DNA of 64,000 nucleotides from Aquarana catesbeiana. Lineage: Eukaryota; Chordata; Amphibia; Anura; Ranidae. Positions 10,640-21,034 of this stretch are shown in pieces. The translations under genes and the position numbers were made by a program. Under the pieces are notes generated by a model. That model was not told where the DNA came from. It did not search any database and worked only from the letters and a program-made list of their open reading frames with translations. Within the stretch, counting starts at the first letter, position 1, and each line of letters opens with the position of its first letter. Location: contig NC_133326.1 of the NCBI RefSeq assembly GCF_042186555.1, forward strand, positions 100,128,625-100,192,624. The letters run 5' to 3'.

Positions 10640-11260
10640 CTTAAAGGTGCCACTAGTTTCAGTCAAGCTAAAAGAGGGCGCTTCATTGCCCCGGAAACCA
10701 CAATAACCCCAAGAAGAGAACCCCTAAAGGAGAACCAGGTACCTGCTGTGGATGCCTTTGACTGCAAAATACCTCACAGAGGTGGACCTTACAAACGTTT
10801 TCTTCAGTGTCCACCCTCACCCCTCCTGCTGGTACCTTTTTGCATTCATCCACGGAAAGAAACGGAAACATACCTAAACAGTTGTGCCACAAGGGGTACA
10901 GAACTTTCCAAGCCAGTCTGCAAAAGCTATGGCTATCATCCTTGACACATGACAAGAGGAACACCCGGAAGTGATTCTCTTCCAACGTGTTGATGACCTT
11001 CTCCTTTGTGCAGCTGACTTACCCCCTGTTGAAGTCACCTCAGAAAGCCTGTTGTGCTATCTTGCCAACCAGGGGTGCAAAGTCTCAAAGCCCAAATTGC
11101 AGTGGTGCTCAACACCTGTCATTTTCCTTGGACACTGTTTGTCCCATGGGACACGACACCCCACTGAAGACAGGATGCAAGTAATCTCTGACATCCCACT
11201 GCCACAAGGTCAGAAATCCCTTCATGCCTTCCTTGGACTAATTTCCTAGTGCAGAGCATG
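10640..11260 (+). pseudogene. pol: Retroviral reverse transcriptase remnant
   Basis: Fragments in two frames show palm-domain blocks. A VVPQGVQNFPSQ-type segment (about 10880-10915) comes first, then FQRVDDLLLCA (about 10980-11012) at the catalytic loop, where the usual aromatic residue before VDD is replaced by arginine. A VIFLGHCLSHGT segment and a SLHAFLGLIS segment mark the thumb. In-frame stops break the chain at about 10893 and 10944. The N-terminal fingers are mostly lost. Confidence 0.8.
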
Positions 11261-12100
11261 GATTCCAGAAGCCTTCCTACTGATGCTCTGCAATCAGACC
11301 CTTCCAGATGTCTCCTGAAGAAATATCTAAAGTTTGAAACCCTTGAGTGCGCCACCCCCGGCGCTAGGGCTCCCAGCCTATGACAAAACGCTCAAGCTCT
11401 TTGTATCCGAACGTCTGGGACATGCTGCAGGTGTACTCACGTAATCACACGGCATCAGCCTACGCTCCATAGGATATTATTCCTGTCGGCTGGATGCGGT
11501 AGCAACAGGAGGCCTATTGTGTCTGCGAGCTGGATTTGCTACACAAGCCTTGCTTGACAAAACTTTGAACTTGGTCCTCGGACACTGCCTCGTTCTGCTT
11601 GCTCCCCATGACGTTGTTGCCATATTCAACCAAGATCCAGCCGAAACACTTGTCCACTACCAGACACTTGAGACTCCTGTGTTCCCTCCTACTGGACAGC
11701 ATTACTCTATTAAGTTGTCAAACACTGAACCCTACCACCCTTCTTCCACTTCTCGAGGGGGGAAAAGAGGAGGAGGAGTAGAGTCTTGACTTGTCACCCC
11801 ATGACCACACAGGACACGCGGTCACCACTGAAAACACTGTTCTACAAGCTGAAGTCTTACCACCGGTGATGTCTGCACAGGAGGCAGAGCTGTAAGCACT
11901 TACTACAGCACGTAAATGGGCAGAGGGAAAAAGAGCCAACATTCATATGGACTCAAGATATGCTTTCAGCATTGCCCATGATTATGGTGTTATCTAGGAC
12001 AGAGGATTCCTGACGGCTGCAGGAACACCTGTGAAAACTTGATTGATGCCTTGCTTCTCACAACCCAAGTGACTATTATGAGTAAAAGCACACGACAAAA
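11261..12100 (+). pseudogene. pol: Connection and RNase H remnant
   Basis: The 90-codon frame 11517-11789 covers the connection region after the thumb. RNase H is visible at about 11875-11995: AQEAEL, a stop, then ALTTARKWAEGKRANIHMDSRY in one frame. This retains the E and the later D of the D-E-D-D active site. Several stops and at least one frameshift separate the pieces. Confidence 0.65.
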
Positions 12101-12329
12101 TGAACTCAAAGGAAGCTTAAGGCAATCATCGAGCCAATACAGCTGCCAAACAGACAGCTGGTGGTCCACGGGAAGTGGACAGCAGGGTGGTAAAAGACCA
12201 CCCCGTGCTTACCTTACAGACTTTCCCAGTGGACAGAGTTTATCTAAAAGAACTACAGGAAACAACAAGTCCGGATAAGAAGGAAAGCTGGAAACGGAGA
12301 GGAGCAACTCTCAGAAATGGACTATTCGA

Positions 12330-13260
12330 GTGCAACAAGAAGCCTTGTCTACCCAGGAGTATGTACCCAGCTGTGGTGCAATGGGCACATGGAGCTGCCC
12401 ACTTGACAAAGACTTTTATGAACTCTCTTATCAACAAGTGTTGCACCAAGAGTTACTCCACTGACCGACAACTTCTGCAGATCATGCATTATCTGCACCA
12501 AATGTAACCCAGGATGCACAGAAGAAGCACAGAAGAAGCACCTGGCAAAAGCCCTATACCCCATTCCAGAGGATGCAAATTGATCATTCTCAAGTGCCAA
12601 GAAGTAGCAGATTCAAATACGCCCTAGTGGAAGTGGTCATGACTGCCAGGACCACAGCTAAGAAACTACTGAGTGAGATAGTATGTAGATTTGGGGTCCC
12701 AGAGGTGATATTGAGAGATCAGGGACCAGCCCTAACAACAACCCTTACTAAAGAGATTTGGGCAGCACTGGGGGTTCAGTTGGCACTACACATCCCATAC
12801 CACCCTCAAAGTAGCGGGAAGGTAGAAAGGATGAATGGGACACTAAAAACAGGATGTTAAAGATGGCCCAAGAGACTAACATGAGTTGGCCAGACAGTTA
12901 GCCCATTGCCCTGTTCAGTGTCAGACACACCCCCAGGGGAAACATGCCCTATCCCCTTATGAAATTTTGTTTGGTTCAGCTCCCAGACTTGGTTGTTACT
13001 TTCTACAACAGTTACAGTTACAGTCTGATGTGTTGACTAATTATGTAACCACATTATCACGAGAATTAACCTGAATGCATGTCCAGGTGTTTTCTTCCAT
13101 TCCAGATCCTGAATTAGATACAGGAACACACCAACTACTGTCTGGAGATCCTTGAGCCAAGTTATGATGGTCCATTCCAAGTTTTGGTGACCACAGCCAC
13201 CTCAGTCAAGTTGGCCAGGAAGAACACCTGAATGCACGCTTATCACTGCAGGAGAGCGTG
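12330..13260 (+). pseudogene. pol: Retroviral integrase remnant
   Basis: A zinc-binding block with C-x2-C spacing (about 12455-12515) is followed by the catalytic core frame 12573-12860. The core shows MQIDHSQ (first acidic position), LRDQGPAL (second D) and YHPQSSGKVERMN (glutamate). About ten residues are missing after VEVV, where other integrases have the DTFSG-type strand. A later frame (12886-13074) and a GPFQVL...SVKLARKNT block (about 13170-13225) represent the C-terminal GPY/F domain, which runs directly into env. Confidence 0.85.
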
Positions 13261-13675
13261 TTTTCGGGTGCTGCATATCCTTTTTCTGTTTGATCTAGGG
13301 GGGAGGGGCCCAGGAGGTGGCCATCACAAAAATGATAACATAATTACATTTTGGTGTAACTCTTCAGGTACACATGTGACCACCTTTACCTTAGATTACT
13401 GTGACATAGTACCTTGTCCGTTTGACCCTTCATGGTGATGCCATTGGTACAGTGATATCCCTGACGGTAAGGACATATATGTATGCCACACAGACAGTTA
13501 CTGGGGACAGAGTTGTGGTTTCTGTGGGGGCCAGTGGGTTGGAACACAGGGCCAGACTGGGCGACCACAGAGTGCATTAGACAAAAAAGATGAAAATAGA
13601 AAGCCCCCATATCCTAACCAAAGATACCCCTGATACATACACTGACCCAGCACACAGTCAGAGGAGGAAGCGAAC
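13232..13675 (+). pseudogene. env: Retroviral env surface-subunit remnant
   Basis: The frame 13232-13438 follows integrase directly and contains cysteine and N-x-S/T sites. The next frame (13590-13898) carries the basic cleavage site SQRRKR at about 13658-13675, a furin-type R-x-K/R-R motif separating the surface and transmembrane subunits. The surface subunit is very short, about 150 codons over broken frames, against 300-450 in relatives. Most of it is deleted. Confidence 0.65.
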
Positions 13676-14852
13676 AGCTCTCTCCGGAAGCTTTGATCCT
13701 CATGTATACATACATGTCATAGGGGTTACAAGGGGGGTCCCTGATGAGTTTAAAGCCAGGGATCTGGTAAAAGCTGGTTTTGAGTCTTTGATCCCCATAA
13801 CAACTGTCAGCAAGAATGTAGATTGGATTAACTACATGTCATGGTTATGCAATAGAGTTTGTCGATCAGCATACCTGTCTCCATGTGTTCATCTCTAGAG
13901 ACCAGCTGACCCTCACCAGACTGCTTTTGTAACCTCTTCTATAAGCATGGCCCCACCCCAGGCCCTATCAGGGAACCCTATATTAACCTGTGCACTGCAA
14001 GCCAGCAGTGCTGATCAACCACTGTGTGTTAGCCTCTATGTGTACTTGCTGTGTTTCCTACATCTGATTCCTGTTCCCGACCATCCCTGTTTGCCTGTGA
14101 CCCTCATGTTCCAGCCTGCTGCCTCCTTCCTCTTCTCCTGTAGTCTACCGTGAGCGTGAGCTGTGAGACCCTGGGGGCCGCGACCTGGAGCCAGACTGCA
14201 GCGCAGTCCATCCTCACCACTAGAGGCTCTGGTGAACACCTGCTGGCTCTTAGACTCCGCGCCCTGGGGAATCTATGCTCTAGCTCCCAGTGGGATCTGT
14301 GTCAGTGATCCAGTAGACCTGATTCCTGAACCTCCCAGGGTACAATCCGCAGCAGTCAGCCATAGGGACCACTACCTTGCGGTGCATTTCTGATCCCAAC
14401 GGTGTACATTTGTCACCCAGCCTCTAGATGACCTGACACTACACATATAACCAACAGAGATTTGTAAATTACTCTAAAGATGCCCTCCAGGGAATTGCTG
14501 ACCGGTTATCCCCCACTTCCTACATGACATTCCAGGACCTGATGGCCTTAGACATGGTGCTAGCTGGGAAAGGAGGTGTTTTGTAAAATCATAGGAAAAA
14601 ACGGGAACCTGTTGTACATACATTCCTGATAATATTGGCCCAAATGGTAAGGTTACTTTAGCTATAAAGAAATTAGAAGATCTGTCACTGGAGTTGAAGA
14701 AGAACTCAGGTATCACAGACCCATGGGATCAATATTTTAGCTGGATGAGTGGGTGGCAGAAGGTGCTCGTCCAGATAGGGGTAACGGTATTAATAATCCT
14801 GGTCCTTTTAGCCCTGATTGTATGCTGTATTCTACCTTTTGTAAAAAGTTAA
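13676..14852 (+). pseudogene. env: Retroviral env transmembrane-subunit remnant
   Basis: After the cleavage site the frame reads GVPDEFKARD and NVDWINYM, motifs shared by epsilon-like vertebrate env proteins, then stops at 13896. The subunit resumes near 14518 with FQDLMALDMVLAGKGG, the disulfide-loop region, followed by a frameshift. A TM anchor follows at about 14760-14850 (IGVTVLIILVLLALIVCCIL). Roughly 550 bp of unrelated sequence (13905-14450) separate the halves. Confidence 0.75.
13905..14450. repeat. Foreign insert inside env
   Basis: This segment interrupts the transmembrane subunit where only about 100-150 bp of env is expected. It is rich in 'ctg/cct' words and contains phrases such as 'gattcctgttcccgaccatc'. 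A compositionally similar stretch lies at 53560-54170. No target duplication or terminal repeat was identified. Confidence 0.4.
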
Positions 14853-15152
14853 TGAACAAGGCTGTAGACAATAGCACACCTACATTTCTCCACCAAGAAG
14901 AAGAGGACCTCCTTATGATGGAAGATGACAAACCCTTCACTCCCCTACAGTCACTCCCTGTCCATAATCTCACAATCCTTTAGGGTTTTAGGGATAGATA
15001 GCGCCTGACTGCACCTCTCCAGCTGTATTGAGGAGGGAAGTGAACAGTTGCTGCCCAATTCTATATACAGCCTAAAAGAGTTGCTGAGGAGAAGGGCCAG
15101 GCCAAAATGGGACCTTTAGTATTAGGGACAGAAAAGAGAAAATAGTCATTTT

Positions 15153-15160
15153 AGGGGGGA
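15153..15160 (+). other. Polypurine tract
   Basis: AGGGGGGA stands immediately before the 3' LTR (which begins TGTG at 15162). It would prime plus-strand synthesis. Confidence 0.75.
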
Positions 15161-15161
15161 T

Positions 15162-15614
15162 TGTGAAGGAATGTGATGTAGATAATAATAGTAATCTGAA
15201 AATGTCTATTTTCTTATGTGCATACATATTTTTCTCCTTACTCATTATATAAGTATACAGGTTTGCTCTGTTCCTATATTTTCTCAAGATGGCGGGTACC
15301 CCCTACATCCCACACATCAGAAGAACGCGGAACAAGATAAAACCAAAGATCAGCCAGACCTCGTTATGAAAATTCTCCATCTTCTTTATCTTCTTAACCA
15401 ATGAGATGTACCTATTAGACTAACATAGCAATGACGTATTTGTGTGTATAAAACATTAACACTGCCTTGAATAAATTAGAAGTGAAACAAGTAATAGCGC
15501 TGAGCGTGTCTCAGAGTGTTTACTTTTATATGCATGCATATCAACACTTTTCAAATTAGAGACAGCAGCAGATAACCTTGGGCTCGATTGGAGCTCTTAA
15601 TCATTTCCATAACA
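15162..15614 (+). repeat. 3' LTR of the endogenous retrovirus
   Basis: 453 bp, collinear with 7916-8368, with a single difference (T at 15463 for C at 8217). It ends CCATAACA followed by the target duplication CTTC (15615-15618). Confidence 0.93.
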
Positions 15615-15912
15615 CTTCTTGTAGAGCTGAAACTCCTCTTGACTTTAGTTGGTCAGCTGATACAAATGCAATATTTCTTGAAGCTCCAGAATGGTGTGAA
15701 TATGTTTCTGAAGAACAGGTGCTCTCAGTCACTATGCTGGCCATTGTTGATAATACATTTGAAATTATTGTTATGTTGCATTCAGCTTTACCCATCTGGA
15801 GTCCTGCTTTAATTTGATCTGCTCCAAATATGTCCCTTAGGATTTTACCTCTCAGCATGTAGATTTCTTTTTGTACACCTTTTTCTGCCATGGTTTTCAC
15901 AAGGTAAAACAT
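15615..15912 (-). pseudogene. Split unknown reading frame, 5' half
   Basis: The frame starts at ATG 15912 (a second ATG at 15888 has a better A/G-rich context, CCATGG). An in-frame stop lies about 21 codons upstream of the first ATG. It runs 99 codons to the retroviral insertion point and continues in frame at 7911-7730, giving 159 residues in all before the retrovirus arrived. The sequence has an amphipathic, lysine/leucine-rich start and no domain I recognise. It begins at the inner edge of the right inverted arm, so the arm could supply its promoter. Confidence 0.4.
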
Positions 15913-15924
15913 TTCTACATAAAA

Positions 15925-16314
15925 AATTTTAGCAGCACAAACGTAGTACTAACCAACGAGACCAGTTTCATGGTATTTGACTGTTGTAGTGGGGCTGAGT
16001 GACCTTCGGTGCCATTTAATAAATCATTAGTAACGCAAAAACTATAAAAGAACAGAAAATTATACAGCACAAACCAGCACAAAGGTGGCACTAACTAACC
16101 AGGCTGGTTTTGTGCCACTTGGCTGTTGTAGGGGGGCTGGGTGATGTCATAGTCCGGAAAAAACAATTGCTAATATCTTAAAAATAAAAGCAGCACAAAT
16201 GTAAATTTTTACGGCACAAAACAGCACAAACGTAGCACTAAAGAAACACACTTGAGTTTTTATTTGTGCTGATTGTAGGGGGGCCGGCTTCGCTGAGCTT
16301 GCTAGGGGAACCAA
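15925..16314. repeat. Right inverted terminal repeat of the ~2.6-kb element
   Basis: Inverted counterpart of 5985-6372. It contains three degenerate submotifs of 'ctacaacagccaaatggcac' type about 120-150 bp apart, so each arm is itself a short tandem array. The outer border lies near 'ggttcccctagc' (about 16303-16314). Confidence 0.7.
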
Positions 16315-16689
16315 AAAAAATAAAATTTACTTACCTGATCCTCTTCTCCTTCCTGAAGCTAGACTGGTCTGTGCAGTTTCTCCTCCTCCAGATTCCAGTG
16401 ATTTACACAATGAGGGACTGCTCGAGCATGAGGGAGCACCATCTTTTGGGGGAGTGGATGATCAGGTAAGTACAACTGTTTCTCCTCTCCCCTACACAAA
16501 TTGAGCAACGAAAGTGGTTGTAGAGCATCTAGGTTTTTCACCTTAATGCATTAAGGTAAAAAACCTTCTGTGATGCAGCTCCCCCCCCAGACCCCCCTTT
16601 TTTCTTACCTGAGCCCAATTCGATCCAATTTAGCAATGTGCATGAGCACAGTGGTTCCAGCCACTGTCTCTCTCCTTATTGGACAGATT
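16315..16689. repeat. Frog repeat, left part, interrupted
   Basis: Contains 'ttacttacctgatc', 'atgatcaggtaagt' and the palindrome 'accttaatgcattaaggt' (16542-16559). It continues at 17944-18250 after a retro-insertion. It belongs to the same family as 1788-2256. Confidence 0.5.
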
Positions 16690-17477
16690 TATACAAGAAA
16701 TAGGGTTAACGCCGCGCTTAGGATTATTTAGGTAGGTATGCAGCCTATCCAGATGGCACTCCCCACAGACTGGGGGAGTGTCTCAAAGTTAGTCAAGTAA
16801 TAGGTAGGGGAAAATTGGCGCTCCCTATAGTGATGGAAAGCTGAGTTTCTACAAGAATGTTTAATACTACATTCACGTATAGATATGCTCCATCCACCTA
16901 AAGGTGGTGATATAAATAAAGTGAAATAAAATAAAATAAATAAAGTAAAATAAAATGTGAATTGTGTGTTTGTATCACTAAGTGTGTATGCCTTTTTTTT
17001 TTTTTTTTACACAGAAAGGAAGTGACTTACATATATATACTGCACCTTGAGATAAATAAATAATGAAAAAGTAAAATAATAAAAAATAAATAAGAATGTG
17101 CCTCCCCTAGTATAGGCAAGGTGTATAATGTGTGTGTGTGTGTCACTATGTAGGAGTTATAATAATGAAGCACCTAGTGTAACCATAGGGCAGATCCTAC
17201 AATAATGCACCAACACTAGAAAATGGAAATACTCCACATAACAAATGTGACAACCAGAAAACCAATATATATAATAAATGCTGGAAATCCAAAACATATA
17301 TGAGATTCCAGGATTGTGAAAGTGAAAAGCTAGATTGAAAAAAATGCGCAAACCAGCAAATACAATGACCAAAAAGTGATAAAAAATATATATTAAAATC
17401 AAAAATAAAAATAAACCTCCAAGAATGGCATGATTTTCATTACAAAAAATGTTCATGCAAAAAATAGTGTCTGAAAA

Positions 17478-17531
<54 letters not shown>

Positions 17532-17929
17532 GTTCATAGGCATCTAAAGTGACTCTTGTGCTCCACACTGCATCCAGTGATATCTGTGATCCCCCTCAAG
17601 GGTCCCCACTCACCAGCTCCTGGCACCCCCACGGGGGTAAAAAGCGTGTAGTATAAAGGTGGATGAGCTCCTATCCCGGATGGGATGTAACCCCCGATCC
17701 TGTATCCAGCACACCCGTATCCAGGAGATGATTAATCAGCTGTCAGTAGTCACATACTCTTAAGTGATGCCATATCAGAAGCCAAGGACAAATAGGCCGC
17801 TTATCCTCTCCAGCGAATCTGGTGTGGGCGAAAGTGAACTAGAGCGACTTTTCCCGTGCTCATTATTTGACTTTATTTATTTTATTTCACTTTATTTATA
17901 TCACCACCTTTTAGGTGGATGGAGCATAT
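16690..17929. mobile_element. Retro-insertion with 14-bp target duplication
   Basis: TTATTGGACAGATT occurs at 16676-16689 and again at 17930-17943, bracketing 1240 bp. The right end (about 17870-17929) is an inverted copy of an internal segment at 16885-16936 ('tccacctaaaggtggtgata' and its complement), each beside GAAATAAA-rich sequence. A 14-bp duplication indicates target-primed reverse transcription rather than a cut-and-paste transposon. No coding sequence remains; class unknown (Penelope-like or SINE-like). Confidence 0.65.
17480..17528. repeat. (TA)n microsatellite
   Basis: About 24 uninterrupted AT dinucleotides within the retro-insertion. Confidence 0.95.
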
Positions 17930-17943
17930 TTATTGGACAGATT

Positions 17944-18250
17944 GATAGCAGCGGGAGCCATTGTCTCCCGCTGCTGTCAGTCAAATCCAGTGATGTGGGG
18001 GGTGGGGCCGAGTCCCGCTGTCTGTGTCAATTGATGCAAAAGCAGGACTCGGGAGTACGCCCGCATGGATGTCCCCCTGGAAAGCCGCTTTCTGTGGGGG
18101 CACCCGATGAAGAGGAGGAGCCTGGAGCTCCGGTGGGGCACCCCAGAAGAGGATCGGGGCTGCTCTGTGCAAAACGATTGCACAGACCAGGTAAGTATAG
18201 GCATGTTTGTTATTTTTATGTAAAAAAATAAATAAAAGGGGTTTACAACC
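17944..18250. repeat. Frog repeat, right part
   Basis: Right half of the repeat split by the insertion at 16690-17929. It ends with a poly-A-rich 'aaaaaataaataaaaggggt' and a 'gtttacaacccctgtaac' border, and its core is the inverse of 1788-2256. Confidence 0.5.
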
Positions 18251-18317
18251 CCTGTAACCCTCGCAGAGTGGCCGCAGCCCCACTGTAAGGGAAAGTTTTT
18301 TAGTTGCCCAGAGTTCA

Positions 18318-18690
18318 GCCTCGTACACACGATCGGATTTTCCGACAGGAAATGTGTGATGACAGGCTGTTGGCAGAAAATCCGACCGTTTGTATGCTCC
18401 ATCGGACAATTGTCGGATTTTCCTCGGACAAATGTTGGATGGCAGGCTTTAAAATTTTCCGTCGGACAAAAGTCCAAAGTACAAACAAGCATGCTCAGAA
18501 GCAAGGACGAGCCAGAAGCGGTTGGTCTTGTAAACTAGCATTCGTAAAGGAGAATTTACATTCGTGACGCAGCAAATTATAAAATCTCAAAATGCAGCGC
18601 ACATGGTCTTCTTTAATGGGATTATAATGAAGCTGCTTTACTGGTGATACTGATGGAGTTATTGCAAACAAACCAAAGGCTTTTTTTTCT
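18318..18690. repeat. PIF/Harbinger-type MITE, right-truncated
   Basis: Begins GCCTCGTACACACGATCGG, the terminus shared with 30341, 28372 and 60095. The internal 'tccgacaggaaatgtgtgatgacaggctg...' is nearly identical to 25310-25820. No right terminus is present. Confidence 0.7.
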
Positions 18691-19071
18691 AGTGATATCA
18701 AGAATAATATTATTATGCTTTTTTTTTTTTTTTTTAAAGTTACCACAACACCATTATCCCATAGTTTTTAAGATCAAAGATACAACTATGTTGGTGTCCC
18801 TTGTCAATTTTACATTGTAGTTTTTTTTAAATATAACTGCCTACTCCCAAACTGTCAATTGAAGTAAAACACATAGCCAAGTATTACTCGACACATTTTT
18901 TTTATTGTGCATTAAAAAAAGAAAACAAATAAAATTAGACATGCTATCTGCCAATAGAACTTAAACAAAAAGTGCATTCTATGCATCCAAAATTATAGAA
19001 AATATAACAAGTCAAATCATTACTATTCAACCAAAAAATAAAATAAAAGCCTCATGCATGTGTCCTGCTTC
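18691..19071. other. AT-rich unassigned sequence
   Basis: Poly-T and A-rich runs, no recognisable feature. It ends where the TTAA of the large piggyBac element begins. Confidence 0.35.
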
Positions 19072-19960
19072 TTAACCACTTGCCGACGACTATATACGTC
19101 GGCAGAATGGCACGGGCAGGCAAAAGGACGTACAGGTACGTCCTTGCCTGCCCGCGGGTGGGGGGTCCGATCGGACCCCCCCCCGGTGCCTGCGGCGGTC
19201 GGCAAATCTCCCCCGGCGATCGGTGGTGAGGGGGAGGCCATCCATTCATGGCCCCCCCCTCGCGATCGCTCTCAGCCAATGGGATCATTTCCCTGCCTCT
19301 GTATTGTACACAGAGGCAGAGGAAATGATGTCATCTCTCCTCGGCTCGGTATTTTCCGTTCCGGGCCGAGGAGAGAAGACTGTAATGTAAGTGCACAACA
19401 CACACACACACAGTAGAACATGCCAGGCACACAAAACACCCTGATTCCCCCCCCCCCGATCGACCCCCGATCCCCCCCCTCCCTGTCACAAACTGACACC
19501 AAGCAGGTTTTTTTTTTTTTTTTTTCTGATTACTGTATTGGTGTCAGTTTGTGACAGTTACAGTGTTAGGGCAGTGAGTGTTAGGCCCCCTTTAGGTCTA
19601 GGATACCCCCCTAACCCCCCCTAATAAAGTTTTAACCCCTTGATCACCCCCCGTCACCAGTGTCGCTAAGCGATCATTTTTCTGATCGCTGTATTAGTGT
19701 CGCTGGTGACGCTAGTTAGGGACGTAAATATTTAGGTTCGCCGTCAGCGTTTTATAGCGACAGGGACCCCCATATACTACCTAATAAATGTTTTAACCCC
19801 TTGATGGCCCCCTAGTTAACCCTTTCACCACTGATCACTGTATAACCGTTACGGGTGACGCTGGTTAGTTTGTTTATTTTTTATAGTGTCAGGGCACCCG
19901 CCGTTTATTACCGAATAAAAATTTAGCCCCCTGATCGCCCGGCGGTGATATGCGTCTCCC

Positions 19961-21034
19961 CAGGCAGCGTCAGATTAGCGCCAGTACCGCTAACACCCAC
20001 GCACGCAGCATACGCCTCCCTTAGTGGTATAGTATCTGAACGGATCAATATCTGATCCGATCAGATCTATACTAGCGTCCCCAGCAGTTTAGGGTTCCCA
20101 AAAACACAGTGTTAGCGGGATCAGCCCAGATACCTGCTAGCACCTGCATTTTGCCCCTCCGCCCGGCTCGGCCCAGCCCACCCAAGTGCAGTATCGATCG
20201 ATCACTGTCACTTACAAAACACTAAACGCATAACTGCAGCGTTCGCAGAGTCAGGCCTGATCCCTGCGATCGCTAACAGTTTTTTTGGTAGCGTTTTGGT
20301 GAAATGGCAAGCACCAGCCCCAGGCAGCGTCAGGTTAGTGCCAGTAGCGCTAACACCCACGCACCGTACACCTCCCTTAGTGGTATAGTATCTGAACGCA
20401 TCAATATCTGATCCGATCAGATCTATACTAGCGTCCCCAGCAGTTTAGGGTTCCCAAAAACGCAGTGTTAGCGGGATCAACCCAGATACCTGCTAGCACC
20501 TGCGTTTTGCCCCTCCCCCCGGCCCAGCCCACCCAAGTGCAGTATCGATCGATCACTGTCACTTACAAAACACTAAACGCATAACTGCAGCGTTCGCAGA
20601 GTCAGGCCTGATCCCTGCGATCGCTAACAGTTTTTTTGGTAGCGTTTTGGTGAACTGGCAAGCACCAGCCCCAGGCAGCGTCAGGTTAGTGCCAGTAGCG
20701 CTAACACCCACGCACGCACCGTACACCTCCCTTAGTGGTATAGTATCTGAACTGATCAATATCTGATCTGATCCGATCAGATCTATACTGGCGTCCCCAG
20801 CAGTTTAGGGTTCCCAAAAACGCAGTGTTAGTGGGATCAGCCCAGATACCTGCTAGCACCTGCTTTTTGCCCCTCTGCCCGGCCCAGCCCAGCCCACCCA
20901 AGTGCAGTATCGATCGATCACTGTCACTTACAAAACACTAAACGCATAACTGCAGCGTTTGCAGAGTCAGGCCTGATCCCTGCGATCGCTAACAGTTTTT
21001 TTGGTAGCGTTTTGGTGAACTGGCAAGCGCCAGC
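19961..21034 (+). repeat. Three tandem ~355-bp repeats upstream of transposase
   Basis: Units start at CAGGCAGCGTCAG: 19961-20320, 20321-20671 and 20672-21034. They are about 95% alike by eye. Each ends at 'gtagcgttttggtgaa[a/c]tggcaagc', where the first unit has ATGGCAAGC and the other two have CTGGCAAGC. The unit therefore spans the 5' untranslated region plus the first codons of the piggyBac transposase. Confidence 0.9.

Larger units (their letters stand above)
7916..15614 (+). mobile_element. Endogenous retrovirus, complete structure, dead coding
   Basis: The 7.7-kb provirus has two 453-bp LTRs starting TG and ending CA, a 4-bp target duplication CTTC (7912-7915 and 15615-15618), a primer-binding site complementary to tRNA-Phe, a leader with splice donor, gag, pro, pol and env remnants, and a polypurine tract. 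Domain order is that of a simple retrovirus, and capsid and transmembrane motifs suggest a gamma/epsilon-like group. Stops, frameshifts and deletions affect every gene. The LTRs differ at one position only (C 8217 versus T 15463), so the insertion is recent while the coding sequence looks old. It interrupts the reading frame 15912-7730 of the host element. Confidence 0.93.
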
